DNA of 64,000 nucleotides from Cognatishimia maritima (GCF_900129685.1 NZ_FQWM01000001.1:496001-560000); one strand, 5' to 3'. Positions 16,174-26,296 are shown, counted from the stretch's first letter. Program-made: numbers and translations. Notes: a model not told the origin generated them from the letters alone.

Positions 16174-17844
16174 CTAAACACCTAAATCTTTGAACACGGC
16201 TGGCAGCTGTTCGGGAATGTCTTCGGCAATCAGGCCGGGGCCGAATTTCAGTGCGCATTCCACATGCAGCCACGCCGCCGTTTCTGCCGCCTGCATTGGG
16301 CTGAACCCACGCGCCAGAAGCCCTGTGATAAACCCCGCCAGCACATCGCCAGAGCCTGCCGTCGCCAGCCATGGCGCGGACCGTTCATAATGGGCAGAGT
16401 TTATGGAACAACGACCGTCTGGCGCAGCAATCACCGTCGCTGCACCTTTGAACAGCACGACGCAGCCTGCCCGTTTCGCCGCCTTCCGCGTGGCGTCAAC
16501 CTTGGAATAGGCAGGCCCTTTGGTGGGAACCGCATTCAGCTTTTCGGCTATATCCGGGAACAGCCGCGCAAATTCGCCGCCATGTGGTGTGAGAACACAG
16601 TTTTCATGCAGCATCTCAAAAAGAGCCGAGGGCTCATCCGCAAAAGCCGACAATGCATCCGCATCGAAAACCGTAGGCCGGGCTTCCAGCCCGGCATCGA
16701 GCGCCGCAGCAACCAATCGCCTTGCGCGATTCAACCCAAGCGCAGGTCCCAAGCAAAGCGCATTGATCCGGCTGTCTTGTAACACAGCAGTCAGATCATC
16801 TGGTGTTTCAATGGGTTTGAGCATGATCGCCGTCACCTGCGCCGCCACTTCTTGCTGTGCCGCTAGCGGAACGCCAAGCGTCACCAGCCCCGCGCCTATT
16901 CGGAGCGCGCCGCGGGCAGATAGGCGGGCCGCGCCGGTTTGGACGGGGCCGCCGGAAAGGATTAACGCATGGCCGCTCCCAAATTTGTTTTGATCTCCAA
17001 ATTTGGAAAGAGAGTAGAAGCTGGGGTCGGAGCTAAAAACCCGATCATTTGGCTGTAAGTTAGGTACCCTAACAAATCGTTTAAGGCCAAGGTCGCAAAC
17101 TGAAATTTGACCAGATCCTCTCGGTCCGTGATGCAAGACATGGCACAGTTTTCTTTCATGAAAACTCACCGTCAGGTTGGCCATAGCGCAGTAGTCATAG
17201 GGATTGTCGTCAACGCCCAAATATTTACCGCTGTCCGAACAAATGCCTGACACCACATCAATTGCCACGACGTATGGAAAGCTGATTCCATGTCCCTCTC
17301 TCCCTGAGCAAGCTTCCCAATAGTTCAACTCCATTTGTACGCCTGCCAGCGAATGAAACGGGCGCGACAGCCCGGTACCAAACAAAGCATCAATTGCTAT
17401 CTTTGTATTGGGATTATCCTCAGCGTAACCATCTAACGACCGAGCCTCGAGCGCGCGAACCTCCCCCAACTCCAACCACCGCTCAAAGTTCACTCGCGCA
17501 TCCGACGGCAGCTTCTCAGCATTCCCATACAGAAACACCTCAACTGCCCAGCCGCGCTGAAACAACAGCCGCGCCACGACAAATCCGTCGCCACCGTTGT
17601 TGCCGGGGCCACAAAGCACCACTGCTCTTTTCATCTTTGCAGAAATACTCCGGGGTGAGGCCGCTGGCCGAGGGGCAGCGCCCCTCTCTTGGTCACCCTC
17701 AGCCAATTCCGGCCACTCTTCAAAGATGGCGTCAACCACGCCCTGCCCGGCGCGTTCCATCAGCTCCACCCCGGTCGTCTCACCGGACTCAATCGCCGCC
17801 TGTTCAATGGCGCGCATTTGGGCAGCAGTTAAAAGTTCGGTCAT
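16174..17844 (-). CDS. nnr: Bifunctional NAD(P)HX epimerase / ADP-dependent NAD(P)HX dehydratase
   Basis: This enzyme repairs hydrated NADH and NADPH. The 556-residue protein has an N-terminal YjeF_N epimerase domain (VVLCGPGNNGGDGFVVARLL, DALFGTGLSRP, VVAIDVVSGICSDSG). Its C-terminal ribokinase-like dehydratase domain has VLTPHGGEFARLFPD, VVLFKGAATVIAAPDG and the nucleotide-site motif ATAGSGDVLAGFITGLLA. Residues about 50-71 (17630-17697) are a Pro/Ala/Arg/Ser-rich insert encoded by a hairpin-forming repeat-like DNA stretch; it stays in frame just before the Rossmann-type motif. The middle of the gene (16980-17340) is more AT-rich than usual here. Confidence 0.93.
   Translation of the reverse strand: MTELLTAAQMRAIEQAAIESGETTGVELMERAGQGVVDAIFEEWPELAEGDQERGAAPRPAASPRSISAKMKRAVVLCGPGNNGGDGFVVARLLFQRGWAVEVFLYGNAEKLPSDARVNFERWLELGEVRALEARSLDGYAEDNPNTKIAIDALFGTGLSRPFHSLAGVQMELNYWEACSGREGHGISFPYVVAIDVVSGICSDSGKYLGVDDNPYDYCAMANLTVSFHERKLCHVLHHGPRGSGQISVCDLGLKRFVRVPNLQPNDRVFSSDPSFYSLSKFGDQNKFGSGHALILSGGPVQTGAARLSARGALRIGAGLVTLGVPLAAQQEVAAQVTAIMLKPIETPDDLTAVLQDSRINALCLGPALGLNRARRLVAAALDAGLEARPTVFDADALSAFADEPSALFEMLHENCVLTPHGGEFARLFPDIAEKLNAVPTKGPAYSKVDATRKAAKRAGCVVLFKGAATVIAAPDGRCSINSAHYERSAPWLATAGSGDVLAGFITGLLARGFSPMQAAETAAWLHVECALKFGPGLIAEDIPEQLPAVFKDLGV
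17630..17697. repeat. Repeat-like DNA inserted in frame in the nnr gene
   Basis: This 68-bp segment contains a GAGGGGC-AGC-GCCCCTC hairpin (17670-17686), a nearby GGCC-GCT-GGCC repeat and CCCCGGAGTATTTCTGC on the minus strand. I recall similar segments as dispersed intergenic repeats in Rhodobacterales genomes. Its coding product (around RGAAPRPAASPRSISAK) has no counterpart in the epimerase fold. No second copy is visible in this window. Confidence 0.5.
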
Positions 17845-17904
17845 CTATTTTCCCAGCACAACTTTCTCGTAGCGATTCAATTCAGCACAATTTGACATCT
17901 AATC

Positions 17905-18370
<466 letters not shown>

Positions 18371-18413
18371 TCCAACGCATTTACAGCATACCTAAACCGA
18401 AAGGGCTATAAGC

Positions 18414-19820
18414 ATGAGCGCAGATGCAGTTCTCAAGCTGATCAAGGACGAAGAAGCGGCGTATGTCGATATTCGTTTCACTGACACACGCGGTAAACTT
18501 CAGCACGTCACCGTGGACGTTGACCTGGTCGACGAAGACTTCCTCGAAGAAGGCTTCATGTTCGACGGGTCCTCCGTTGCCGGTTGGAAATCCATCGAAA
18601 ACTCTGACATGAAACTGATCCCAGACACCACGTCTGCCTATGTGGATCCGTTCTATGCAGAGAAGACCATCTGCATCCACTGCTCCATCGTTGAGCCGGA
18701 CACCGGCGAATCCTACGAGCGTGACCCACGCGGCACTGCCGAAAAAGCAGAAGCCTACCTGAAATCCTCTGGCATCGGTGACGTTGCCTACATGGGTCCA
18801 GAAGCGGAATTCTTCCTGTTCGACGACGTGCGTTTCTCTAACTCCATCAACAAAGTATCCTACGAAGTTGATGCACAGGACGCGTCCTGGAACACCGACA
18901 CAGAATACGAAATGGGCAACACCGGCCACCGTCCTGGCCTCAAAGGGGGTTACTTCCCAGTCAACCCAACAGACGATGCACAGGACATCCGCTCTGAGAT
19001 GCTGTCCACCATGAAGCGTCTGGGCATGAAAGTGGACAAGCACCACCACGAGGTTGCGTCTTGTCAGCACGAGCTGGGCCTGATCTTTGACAGCCTGACC
19101 AAGCAAGCGGACGAGCTGCAGAAATACAAATATGTGATCCACAACGTGGCACAGTCTTACGGCAAATCCGCAACCTTCATGCCAAAGCCGATCTACGGTG
19201 ACAACGGCACCGGTATGCACGTGAACATGTCCATCTGGAAAGACGGCAAGCCGCTCTTTGCTGGCGACAAATACGCGGATCTGTCCCAAGAAGCGCTGTA
19301 TTTCATCGGTGGCATCCTGAAGCACGCGAAAGCGCTGAATGCCTTCACCAACCCATCCACCAACTCTTACAAGCGTCTGATCCCAGGCTTCGAAGCACCC
19401 GTTCTGCGCGCATACTCTGCACGTAACCGCTCTGGCTGCGTTCGTATCCCTTGGACTGAATCGCCAAAAGCGAAACGCGTCGAAGCGCGCTTCCCTGACC
19501 CATCCTCCAACCCATACCTGTGCTTTGCAGCACTGCTGATGGCTGGTCTGGACGGCATCACCAACAAGATCGATCCGGGCGAAGCCATGGATAAGAACCT
19601 CTACGACCTGCCTGCGGAAGAACTCGCAGACATCCCAACCGTCTGTGGTTCCCTGCGCGAAGCGCTGGACGAGCTGCAAAAAGACATGGACTTCCTGCTG
19701 GCCGGTGACGTGTTCACCAAAGACCAGATCGAGGGCTACATTGACCTTAAGATGGAAGAAGTTGAACTGTACGAGCACACTCCACACCCAGTGGAATTCG
19801 GCATGTACTACAGCTGCTAA
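18414..19820 (+). CDS. glnA: Glutamine synthetase type I (GlnA)
   Basis: GlnA makes glutamine from glutamate, ammonia and ATP and is the entry point of ammonium assimilation. The 468-residue protein is of GSI-beta type, with [18 protein letters not shown], metal-binding GPEAEFFLF (Glu130/Glu132), [10 protein letters not shown] (His269 region) and the adenylylation site at Tyr397 in KNLYDLP. Both regulatory tyrosines (GlnB Tyr51 and GlnA Tyr397) are thus kept. It probably shares a transcript with glnB and ends at a strong terminator. Confidence 0.98.
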   Translation: MSADAVLKLIKDEEAAYVDIRFTDTRGKLQHVTVDVDLVDEDFLEEGFMFDGSSVAGWKSIENSDMKLIPDTTSAYVDPFYAEKTICIHCSIVEPDTGESYERDPRGTAEKAEAYLKSSGIGDVAYMGPEAEFFLFDDVRFSNSINKVSYEVDAQDASWNTDTEYEMGNTGHRPGLKGGYFPVNPTDDAQDIRSEMLSTMKRLGMKVDKHHHEVASCQHELGLIFDSLTKQADELQKYKYVIHNVAQSYGKSATFMPKPIYGDNGTGMHVNMSIWKDGKPLFAGDKYADLSQEALYFIGGILKHAKALNAFTNPSTNSYKRLIPGFEAPVLRAYSARNRSGCVRIPWTESPKAKRVEARFPDPSSNPYLCFAALLMAGLDGITNKIDPGEAMDKNLYDLPAEELADIPTVCGSLREALDELQKDMDFLLAGDVFTKDQIEGYIDLKMEEVELYEHTPHPVEFGMYYSC

Positions 19821-19841
19821 TCTTAGTGGTCAGACTTATGG

Positions 19842-19867
19842 AAAAGGCGCCCGATTGGGCGCCTTTT
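19842..19867 (+). terminator. Intrinsic terminator of glnBA
   Basis: A perfect 10-bp stem AAAAGGCGCC / GGCGCCTTTT with a 6-nt loop continues into TTTTTTG, 22 nt after the glnA stop. Confidence 0.9.
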
Positions 19868-19975
19868 TTGTTGGATAACCTCTCAACGAGCAAGCACGCA
19901 ATTTTAACGTGACATTGACCCAGATGGTGAATGTATGCCCTACTTTAAAGATAAATAGCAATTTTGAGGGGCGCT

Positions 19976-20419
19976 ATGGCTATTCATCTGGTCGGACTTG
20001 CACTGTTGATGGGCGTCATCATTTCGATCTACCTACCAATGATCACGCAGACGGCAAAAATCCTTGGCTCCGGCCCTATGGCGAATATCCCCTTCTTCGC
20101 GATTGCCCTTGTATCATCCATTGTCATCGCGATCGCATCCGGCAGTCGAACCGAGCAGTTTCAAAAGGTGGCAACATTACCGCTTTGGCTCTTGACTGCG
20201 GGTGTGATGAGCGCCGGGATGATTATCGGGTCAAGTTTCCTAATCCCACGCATAGGAATAGGAGCATTCTTTGTTCTCCTGGTCTCAGGTCAGGTATTAG
20301 CTGGGATGGTCTTTGGCTATTTTGGATTATTCGGGGTCCCAGCGAGTGCATTGACAGTCGGGAAGGTGCTCGGCGCGCTCTTGGTAATTGCCGGAGTCTA
20401 TTTGGTGACATTCAAGTAA
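19976..20419 (+). CDS. Small DMT-superfamily transporter, YdcZ type
   Basis: The 147-residue hydrophobic protein has about five membrane helices. Its wording is typical of the YdcZ (former DUF606) half-size members of the drug/metabolite transporter superfamily: GPMANIPFFAIALVSS, SFLIPRIGIGAFFVLLVSGQ and FGLFGVPASALTVGKVLG. Such proteins work as dimers or in pairs; only one gene is present here. The ATG at 19976 has GAGGGG upstream. The substrate is unknown. Neighbours give no hint. Confidence 0.8.
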   Translation: MAIHLVGLALLMGVIISIYLPMITQTAKILGSGPMANIPFFAIALVSSIVIAIASGSRTEQFQKVATLPLWLLTAGVMSAGMIIGSSFLIPRIGIGAFFVLLVSGQVLAGMVFGYFGLFGVPASALTVGKVLGALLVIAGVYLVTFK

Positions 20420-20538
20420 AATTGACGTTCTGGTCAGCACTGATTCCAAACCTGATTTTCATCAAGGCGTTACGCTGTTGAAGCAAGCGTGCAATATGGG
20501 CGGCGTAACGTGGCTCCGAAATCAACCACGAGGCTCTC

Positions 20539-21492
20539 ATGCTGAAATCTATCGTTACATCCGCCGTTCTGGCCGTTTGCGCAACTGTCGCAACCGCTGA
20601 ACCCTTCAAATTTGTTGTCCTTGGTGATGCCCCCTATGGCAAACCAGAAGACGTCTTTGCGCCGTTTGAGGCACTGATCAAGCAAATCAATGAACGCGAC
20701 CCTGCGTTGATTATCCATGTGGGCGACACAAAGTCAGGTTCCACTTTGTGCGACAAAGCCATGTTGGATGCACAACTTGGTTTTTTGAACAGCTTTAAGG
20801 CCCCAACGCTTTATAGCCCTGGGGACAATGAATGGACCGATTGCCATCGCGCAATGGCTGGTAAATTCGATCCGCTGGAGCGTTTGGATTACATCCGCTC
20901 CAATTACTATACAGAGCCTTCAAAGTCGTTTGGCATGATGAAAGCCGATATCGTGTCTCAGGCCGATGCGGGCTATCCAGAAAACACACGCCTTCAAATT
21001 CAGGATGTGATGTTTGTAGCAACCCATGTTGTAGGGTCGAATAACAACTTTGAAATTCGCGAGCTTTCTGCAGCCGAAGAATTTTTTGCTCGTAACGCGG
21101 CGAACATTGCCTGGCTTGAAGAAAGCTTTGCCGCCGCAGACGGCACCGAAGCCTTCGTACTTGCGATCCATGCGGATATGTTCGAATTTGACTTTGCTCT
21201 GCCTTGGGATGCCGAAGGTTTCTTGCGTCATTCAGGTTTCAAGTCATTCGCTGAAAAGCTGATGGAACTGTCAAACGCATATGGCAAACCGGTCATGCTA
21301 ACCTATGGTGACAGCCACAAATTCCGCATGTTCCGCCCATTCCCAACCAAGGCACCGATGATCATGGCAGTTGAAACCTTTGGTTCAAAAAACATGCATG
21401 CTTTGGAAATCACGGTTGATACCAATGCATCTTATCCGTTTTCTGTGGCCCCTCTGATCAATCAAGCAATCGCCAAGCAGCCTGCGGGTTAG
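20539..21492 (+). CDS. Secreted calcineurin-like metallophosphoesterase
   Basis: The 317-residue protein has a signal peptide (MLKSIVTSAVLAVCATVATA) and metallophosphoesterase motifs in order: GDAPYG (residues 29-34), VGDTKSGS, SPGDNEWTDCH, AIHADMFEF and YGDSHKFRMF. The motif set D-x-, GD-, GDNE, H- and GDSH fits a dinuclear metal site. It is likely periplasmic and hydrolyses a phosphoester; the substrate cannot be told. A GC-rich hairpin (21501-21528) follows the stop. Confidence 0.82.
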   Translation: MLKSIVTSAVLAVCATVATAEPFKFVVLGDAPYGKPEDVFAPFEALIKQINERDPALIIHVGDTKSGSTLCDKAMLDAQLGFLNSFKAPTLYSPGDNEWTDCHRAMAGKFDPLERLDYIRSNYYTEPSKSFGMMKADIVSQADAGYPENTRLQIQDVMFVATHVVGSNNNFEIRELSAAEEFFARNAANIAWLEESFAAADGTEAFVLAIHADMFEFDFALPWDAEGFLRHSGFKSFAEKLMELSNAYGKPVMLTYGDSHKFRMFRPFPTKAPMIMAVETFGSKNMHALEITVDTNASYPFSVAPLINQAIAKQPAG

Positions 21493-21500
21493 TTATGTTT

Positions 21501-21528
21501 CTGCCCCCGGACCAAGAACCGGGGGCAG
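21501..21528. terminator. Strong hairpin after the phosphoesterase gene
   Basis: CTGCCCCCGG and CCGGGGGCAG form a 10-bp GC-rich stem with an 8-nt loop, 8 nt after the stop codon. No T-run follows, so it may be a Rho-type or mRNA-stabilising end. Confidence 0.55.
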
Positions 21529-21643
21529 ACGCCAATTTCCCTCACCCCCTCTCACCATCCCGTGACATCTCGGTAACCTCTCTTGGGTTTTTCTGCGCCA
21601 TGTCCCAAATTGGCTGGGTATTGGCGAAAGGATCCCTTCGAGC

Positions 21644-22861
21644 ATGACAACCGAACGCATCACCTTCACCGGCCACAGCGGAGAGAAGCTGGCGGCGCGG
21701 CTTGACCTGCCGGATGGGCCGCATCTGGCGACCGTGCTGTTTGCGCATTGTTTTACCTGCTCCAAGGACATTCCAGCAGCGCGGCGGATTGCCGGTCGGT
21801 TGGCGGCGATGGGGCTGGCCGTGCTGCGGTTTGATTTTACCGGGCTTGGCCATTCTGAGGGCGAGTTTTCCAACACCACCTTCACCTCCAACGTGGCGGA
21901 CCTGCATGCGGCGGCAGAGTATCTGGCAAAGCGCGATATGGCACCGGATATGTTGATCGGCCACTCATTGGGTGGGGCTGCGGTCTTGCGGGCAGCGGGT
22001 GAAATGCCAACGGTGCGTGCGGTCGCAACCCTGGGCGCGCCATTTGACCCGCATCATGTCACGCACAACTTTGATGACGCCTTGGACAAGATCGAAGCCG
22101 ACGGACAGGCAGAGGTCAGCCTTGGCGGCCGCCCATTCACAATCCGAAAGGACTTTGTGGCGGATATTTCGGCTCAGAAACTGGCCCCCGCCATTCAGAA
22201 CCTGAAACGTGCTTTGCTGGTGATGCATGCGCCACGCGACGCTGTGGTTGGAATCGAAAATGCCGCCGAGATCTTTGGTGCGGCGAAACACCCCAAAAGC
22301 TTTGTCACATTGGATGACGCCGACCACCTGATCAATCGCCCAGAAGACGCCGAATACGCCGCCGAGGTGATCGCCGCGTGGGCCGCGCGTTACCTGCATC
22401 TTGCCCCGCCTGCGCCGCCCATTGGTGCGCCTGAAGGCGTGGTGCGCGTTTCAGAGGCAGACCCAAACGGGTTCTTGCAAGATGTGAATTCTGGCCCCTT
22501 CCATCACACTTTGGCGGATGAGCCACTGGCCTATGGCGGCACCAACAAAGGCATGACGCCCTATGGATTCTTGTCCTCTGGTTTGGGGGCCTGCACCTCG
22601 ATGACGATCCGCATGTATGCCCGCCGCAAGGGTTGGCCGCTGGATCACGTCTGGGTCGACGTCTGCCACAACAAGGTGCACGCGCAGGACGCGGGCACCG
22701 GGTCTGGTGAGCGGATTGACCGGTTCAAGCGGTTGATCCACCTGACAGGTGCCCTAAGTGACGACCAGCGCGACCGTCTGCTTGAGATCGCAGACAAATG
22801 CCCTGTGCACCGCACGCTTGAGAAATCGAGCGAGGTGATTACGGAACTCGCTCAGGTTTAG
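21644..22861 (+). CDS. Alpha/beta hydrolase - OsmC fusion protein
   Basis: The 405-residue product has an N-terminal alpha/beta-hydrolase domain (about 1-255) with the nucleophile elbow GHSLGGAAV and an acid/histidine region near DDADHLI. A C-terminal OsmC-like domain (about 275-405) has SSGLGACTSMTIRMYARRK and CPVHRTLEKS, the two peroxidatic-type cysteine motifs of OsmC/Ohr. OsmC proteins reduce organic hydroperoxides. The fusion is known in many proteobacteria; the hydrolase may free lipid peroxides for the OsmC part, but that is speculation. Confidence 0.9.
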   Translation: MTTERITFTGHSGEKLAARLDLPDGPHLATVLFAHCFTCSKDIPAARRIAGRLAAMGLAVLRFDFTGLGHSEGEFSNTTFTSNVADLHAAAEYLAKRDMAPDMLIGHSLGGAAVLRAAGEMPTVRAVATLGAPFDPHHVTHNFDDALDKIEADGQAEVSLGGRPFTIRKDFVADISAQKLAPAIQNLKRALLVMHAPRDAVVGIENAAEIFGAAKHPKSFVTLDDADHLINRPEDAEYAAEVIAAWAARYLHLAPPAPPIGAPEGVVRVSEADPNGFLQDVNSGPFHHTLADEPLAYGGTNKGMTPYGFLSSGLGACTSMTIRMYARRKGWPLDHVWVDVCHNKVHAQDAGTGSGERIDRFKRLIHLTGALSDDQRDRLLEIADKCPVHRTLEKSSEVITELAQV

Positions 22862-22888
22862 CACAGCTATTCAAGACGTTACCCTTAG

Positions 22889-22912
22889 CGCGCGGAGCAA
22901 TTGTTCCGCGCG
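22889..22912 (+). terminator. Hairpin terminator after the hydrolase-OsmC gene
   Basis: CGCGCGGA and TCCGCGCG form an 8-bp stem with an 8-nt loop followed by TTTC, 28 nt after the stop codon. Confidence 0.65.
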
Positions 22913-23143
22913 TTTCGCTGTGCACGAACAGACTCCGCCACATATTGGCAGACCTAGGGCAAGCCATTGTTGCGCTACTGACGACAAAACTGGACCGACG
23001 GTTTTTTGTTCAGAAAACACACCGCAAACGGCCAGAAACAATCTGTTTCCTGCGAAATCAGGCAACTTTATGGCAAATCCAAAGCAACGCTGCCCCAATT
23101 CAAATCGGCTTCGCGCCCCCTCTATTACCAGTCGGAGTTTTTT

Positions 23144-24010
23144 ATGCCTGTCACATCCAAAACCTTCACTTATGAGGTCGAAGGCCTCTCTTACAGCGTC
23201 AACGTTTATGAGGGCGATGACGGTGGGTTTTACGCCGATATCACTGTCGAAGAAGGCGCGATGGACGTGAATGCCGTCTATTTCGGCGACGATAATTACA
23301 GCGGCGACAGCGAGATGCTGAACGGCCCACTGAATATGAACGGTGCGCGCGGCGAAGACGGTGACGTTCAGTGGGACAACGCGCAGATGCTGAGCAAGCC
23401 GGGTCTTGGGCGCGCAGGAACGGACAAGGAGACCTATGTTTCCGAAGGCGATACGCTGACCATCGAACTGGATATCGACAGTCTTGACGAAATTGATGTG
23501 TTCGGCATCCGCGCGACCTCCACCACCACGCCGGAAGGCTCCATCAAAGGCGTGAGCGAGGAGCCGGAAGAGGAAGAAGAAGAGGACGATCTGCTTCTTG
23601 ATAAAGTGGCCTTTGGCTACACTATGAACGAAACCGGTGGCGTCAGCGACGGACTGATTGTTTCGGCAAATGAACTGCCTGAGGATGTCGATCCGACCTT
23701 TGAGAACTACCTGACCTATTTCGAAGAACACCCCTATGGGGACGTTGACCGCATTGAGAGCGTGATCTTTTACGAAACAAATGAAGACGGCTACCCCGAA
23801 GAAATCTTCCGCATTGACGCCCCCGAAGACGGTTTTGAGGATACGGATGACATTTTGGCTGCTTACGATGAAGCCATCGAAGATGGTGCTTTGGATGAGG
23901 TCGACGATGCCCTGTCCCTCATGGCGGCGCTTTCGTTGGATGAGTCAGAAGACGACCTGCCAGAGGAACCGATTGACGACGAAGTCGAAGACGATCTGCT
24001 GTTGATCTAA
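23144..24010 (+). CDS. Highly acidic protein of unknown function
   Basis: No family is recognised. From the ATG at 23144 (GGAG upstream) the product has 288 residues, is very rich in Asp and Glu, and has no signal peptide or membrane segment. The N-terminal part (1-125) is strand-like and Gly/Asp-rich (YEGDDGGFYADITVEEGAMD). A linker EEPEEEEEEDDLLL follows, then a helical C-terminal part ending EVEDDLLLI. The EDDLLL motif therefore closes both halves. A longer in-frame start at 23006 gives a basic N-terminus unlike the rest and is unlikely. It sits alone between two terminators. Confidence 0.7.
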   Translation: MPVTSKTFTYEVEGLSYSVNVYEGDDGGFYADITVEEGAMDVNAVYFGDDNYSGDSEMLNGPLNMNGARGEDGDVQWDNAQMLSKPGLGRAGTDKETYVSEGDTLTIELDIDSLDEIDVFGIRATSTTTPEGSIKGVSEEPEEEEEEDDLLLDKVAFGYTMNETGGVSDGLIVSANELPEDVDPTFENYLTYFEEHPYGDVDRIESVIFYETNEDGYPEEIFRIDAPEDGFEDTDDILAAYDEAIEDGALDEVDDALSLMAALSLDESEDDLPEEPIDDEVEDDLLLI

Positions 24011-24058
24011 CGGCGACTATATCTGCGGATTGCATCAGCCGTCACAACCAAATCTCAG

Positions 24059-24090
24059 AAAGCCACCGCGCAACACGTCGCGGTGGCTTT
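24059..24090 (+). terminator. Intrinsic terminator after the acidic protein gene
   Basis: A 12-bp stem AAAGCCACCGCG / CGCGGTGGCTTT with an 8-nt loop is followed by TTC. Confidence 0.85.
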
Positions 24091-24207
24091 TTCTGTGCCT
24101 GCAGCCTGTGGGGCGGCCATTCTGTCTCATCTCGTGCAAGCGACCTTGTTCCCACGCGGGCTCCGGTCTATACGGCCTGCGAACCCACCTAAATCTAAGG
24201 CTGAGAC

Positions 24208-25512
24208 ATGATCCCTCGCTATTCCCGTCCTGACATGGTGGCCATCTGGTCGCCTGAAACCAAGTTCAAAATCTGGTATGAAATCGAGGCCCACGCCTGC
24301 GATGCGCAGGCCGATCTGGGGGTGATCCCACGCGAAAACGCGGACGCGGTTTGGAAAGCCAAGGATGTGGAATTCGACGTGGCGCGCATCGACGAAATCG
24401 AAGCGGTCACCAAACATGACGTCATCGCGTTTTTGACCCATTTGGCGGAACATGTTGGTTCTGAAGAAGCACGGTTTGTGCATCAGGGCATGACATCGTC
24501 TGACGTATTGGACACCTGTTTGAACGTCCAGCTTGTGCGCTCTGCCGACATTCTGATCGAAGATATGAAAGGTCTGCTGGCCGCGCTGAAAAAACGCGCG
24601 ATTGAGCATAAAGACACCGTGCGCGTGGGCCGTTCCCACGGTATCCACGCCGAACCCACCACAATGGGTCTGACCTTTGCACGTTTCTATGCAGAGATGG
24701 ACCGGAACCTTGATCGACTGAAGGCGGCACGTGAAGAAATCGCAACTGGCGCGATCTCTGGTGCGGTTGGCACATTTGCTAACATCGACCCTGCGGTTGA
24801 AGAACACGTCTGCGCGAAACTTGGTCTGAAGCCAGAACCGATCTCCACGCAGGTGATCCCACGTGACCGTCATGCGATGTTCTTTGCTGTGCTGGGCGTG
24901 ATCGCGTCCTCCATCGAGAACGTTGCGATTGAAATCCGTCACATGCAGCGCACCGAAGTGCTGGAAGGTGCCGAATTCTTCTCGATGGGGCAAAAAGGCT
25001 CCTCTGCGATGCCGCATAAGAAGAACCCGGTTCTGACTGAAAACCTGACTGGTCTGGCGCGTCTGGTACGTTCTGCTGTGATCCCGGCGATGGAGAATGT
25101 CGCCCTGTGGCATGAACGTGATATTTCGCATTCCTCCGTTGAGCGCGCGATTGGCCCAGATGCCTGCGTGACTTTGGACTTTGCCCTGGCGCGTCTGACC
25201 GGCGTGATCGACAAGATGTTGGTTTTCCCAGAAAACATGTTGGACAATATGAACAAGTTCCCGGGTCTGGTGATGTCCCAGCGCGTGCTGCTGGCCCTGA
25301 CCCAAGCGGGTGTTTCTCGTGAAGACGCCTATGTCATGGTGCAGCGCAACGCGTTGAAAGTTTGGGAGTTCCGCACAGACTTCCGCGAAGAGCTGTTGGC
25401 GGACGGCGATGTTGTCAAAGCTTTGGGTGAAGACGGCATCAACGAAAAGTTCAATATGGACTATCACACCAAACACGTGGACACGATTTTCAAACGTGTT
25501 TTTGGCGAATGA
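24208..25512 (+). CDS. purB: Adenylosuccinate lyase
   Basis: PurB catalyses two fumarate-releasing steps of purine synthesis (SAICAR to AICAR, adenylosuccinate to AMP). The 434-residue product starts MIPRYSRPDMVAIWSPE, carries the superfamily signature GSSAMPHKKNP (about residues 264-274), the HQGMTSSDVLDT block and the TSSD/GRSHGIHAEPTT histidine region. Length matches the short (Bacillus-type) branch. It is monocistronic, with a terminator 24 nt after the stop. Confidence 0.97.
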   Translation: MIPRYSRPDMVAIWSPETKFKIWYEIEAHACDAQADLGVIPRENADAVWKAKDVEFDVARIDEIEAVTKHDVIAFLTHLAEHVGSEEARFVHQGMTSSDVLDTCLNVQLVRSADILIEDMKGLLAALKKRAIEHKDTVRVGRSHGIHAEPTTMGLTFARFYAEMDRNLDRLKAAREEIATGAISGAVGTFANIDPAVEEHVCAKLGLKPEPISTQVIPRDRHAMFFAVLGVIASSIENVAIEIRHMQRTEVLEGAEFFSMGQKGSSAMPHKKNPVLTENLTGLARLVRSAVIPAMENVALWHERDISHSSVERAIGPDACVTLDFALARLTGVIDKMLVFPENMLDNMNKFPGLVMSQRVLLALTQAGVSREDAYVMVQRNALKVWEFRTDFREELLADGDVVKALGEDGINEKFNMDYHTKHVDTIFKRVFGE

Positions 25513-25535
25513 TCTGAGGCCGCTTTAAGAACAAC

Positions 25536-25559
25536 AAAGCCCGCCGATTGGCGGGCTTT
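25536..25559 (+). terminator. Intrinsic terminator of purB
   Basis: A 10-bp stem AAAGCCCGCC / GGCGGGCTTT with a GATT loop is followed by TTTTC. Confidence 0.9.
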
Positions 25560-25582
25560 TTTCTTGCCGATCTGGATCGGCT

Positions 25583-26296
25583 CTATTTCAATTCAGCCGC
25601 TGCAACGATGGGACCAAAGTTCTTTCTCTGAACAATCACCACAATGGGTTCATCGCCATTGACCCGCTCGGTAAAGCTCTTGCTGCGACGCCCATTCCAT
25701 TCGCCTACGGTCTCCCAGCGCGTCACAATATTGTGGTAGTCCAGCGTCCGGCCTGCGTTTTCACCGCGCTTGATGTCGCGTGTCTCTTGCGGAGAATACC
25801 GCACCAGTTGGATTGTCATCGGCCCGTCCTGCGCCTGATCGGCGTCAAGCTTGATCGACAGTCGGTTGCCGTTTCGGGTCACCGCAAGATCAATCCCCGC
25901 CCCCTGACTCTCATGCGCGGCCAGATGACGACGCACTTCGCTGGGGCGGTTGCCCACAACATGCGCGACACCGCCAATGATCATCTGCGGTGTGTAAACG
26001 GACCTTTTCTGCGCCACCCGTGCATAGTTGCGCTGGCGTTTGGCATAGGCTGGATCTGCAAAGTCATCTTTCCAGCCGATGTAATCCCAATAATCCACAT
26101 GCAGCGCCAAGGCGATGATATCCTCTCGGCCAATCAGTTCCTTGGCAAAATAGGCATCTGCTGGCGGGCAGCTGCTGCAGCCCTGCGAGGTGTAAAGTTC
26201 CACGACAACCGGCTGCTCGCCAGCCGTGGCTAAGGACGCCAAGGCCGGTGCCAGCGAAACTGCGGCGATTCCAATCCAGCGGTGCAATGCGGCCAT
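25583..26296 (-). CDS. DUF1223-family secreted thioredoxin-like protein
   Basis: The 237-residue protein has an N-terminal signal peptide (to about residue 26) and starts its mature part with VVELYTSQGCSSCPPADAYF. That CxxC motif in a thioredoxin-like fold is the hallmark of the DUF1223 family. Further family blocks are LALHVDYWDYIGWKDDFADP and YTPQMIIGG. A periplasmic redox role is likely, but no substrate is known. It is divergent from acnA across 207 bp. Confidence 0.88.
   Translation of the reverse strand: MAALHRWIGIAAVSLAPALASLATAGEQPVVVELYTSQGCSSCPPADAYFAKELIGREDIIALALHVDYWDYIGWKDDFADPAYAKRQRNYARVAQKRSVYTPQMIIGGVAHVVGNRPSEVRRHLAAHESQGAGIDLAVTRNGNRLSIKLDADQAQDGPMTIQLVRYSPQETRDIKRGENAGRTLDYHNIVTRWETVGEWNGRRSKSFTERVNGDEPIVVIVQRKNFGPIVAAAELK

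Noticed and set aside
18381-19787. A 468-residue open frame on the strand opposite glnA
   Set aside because: It mirrors glnA almost base for base. Long antisense frames arise from codon bias in GC-rich genes; there is no ribosome site and the product has no recognisable domain.
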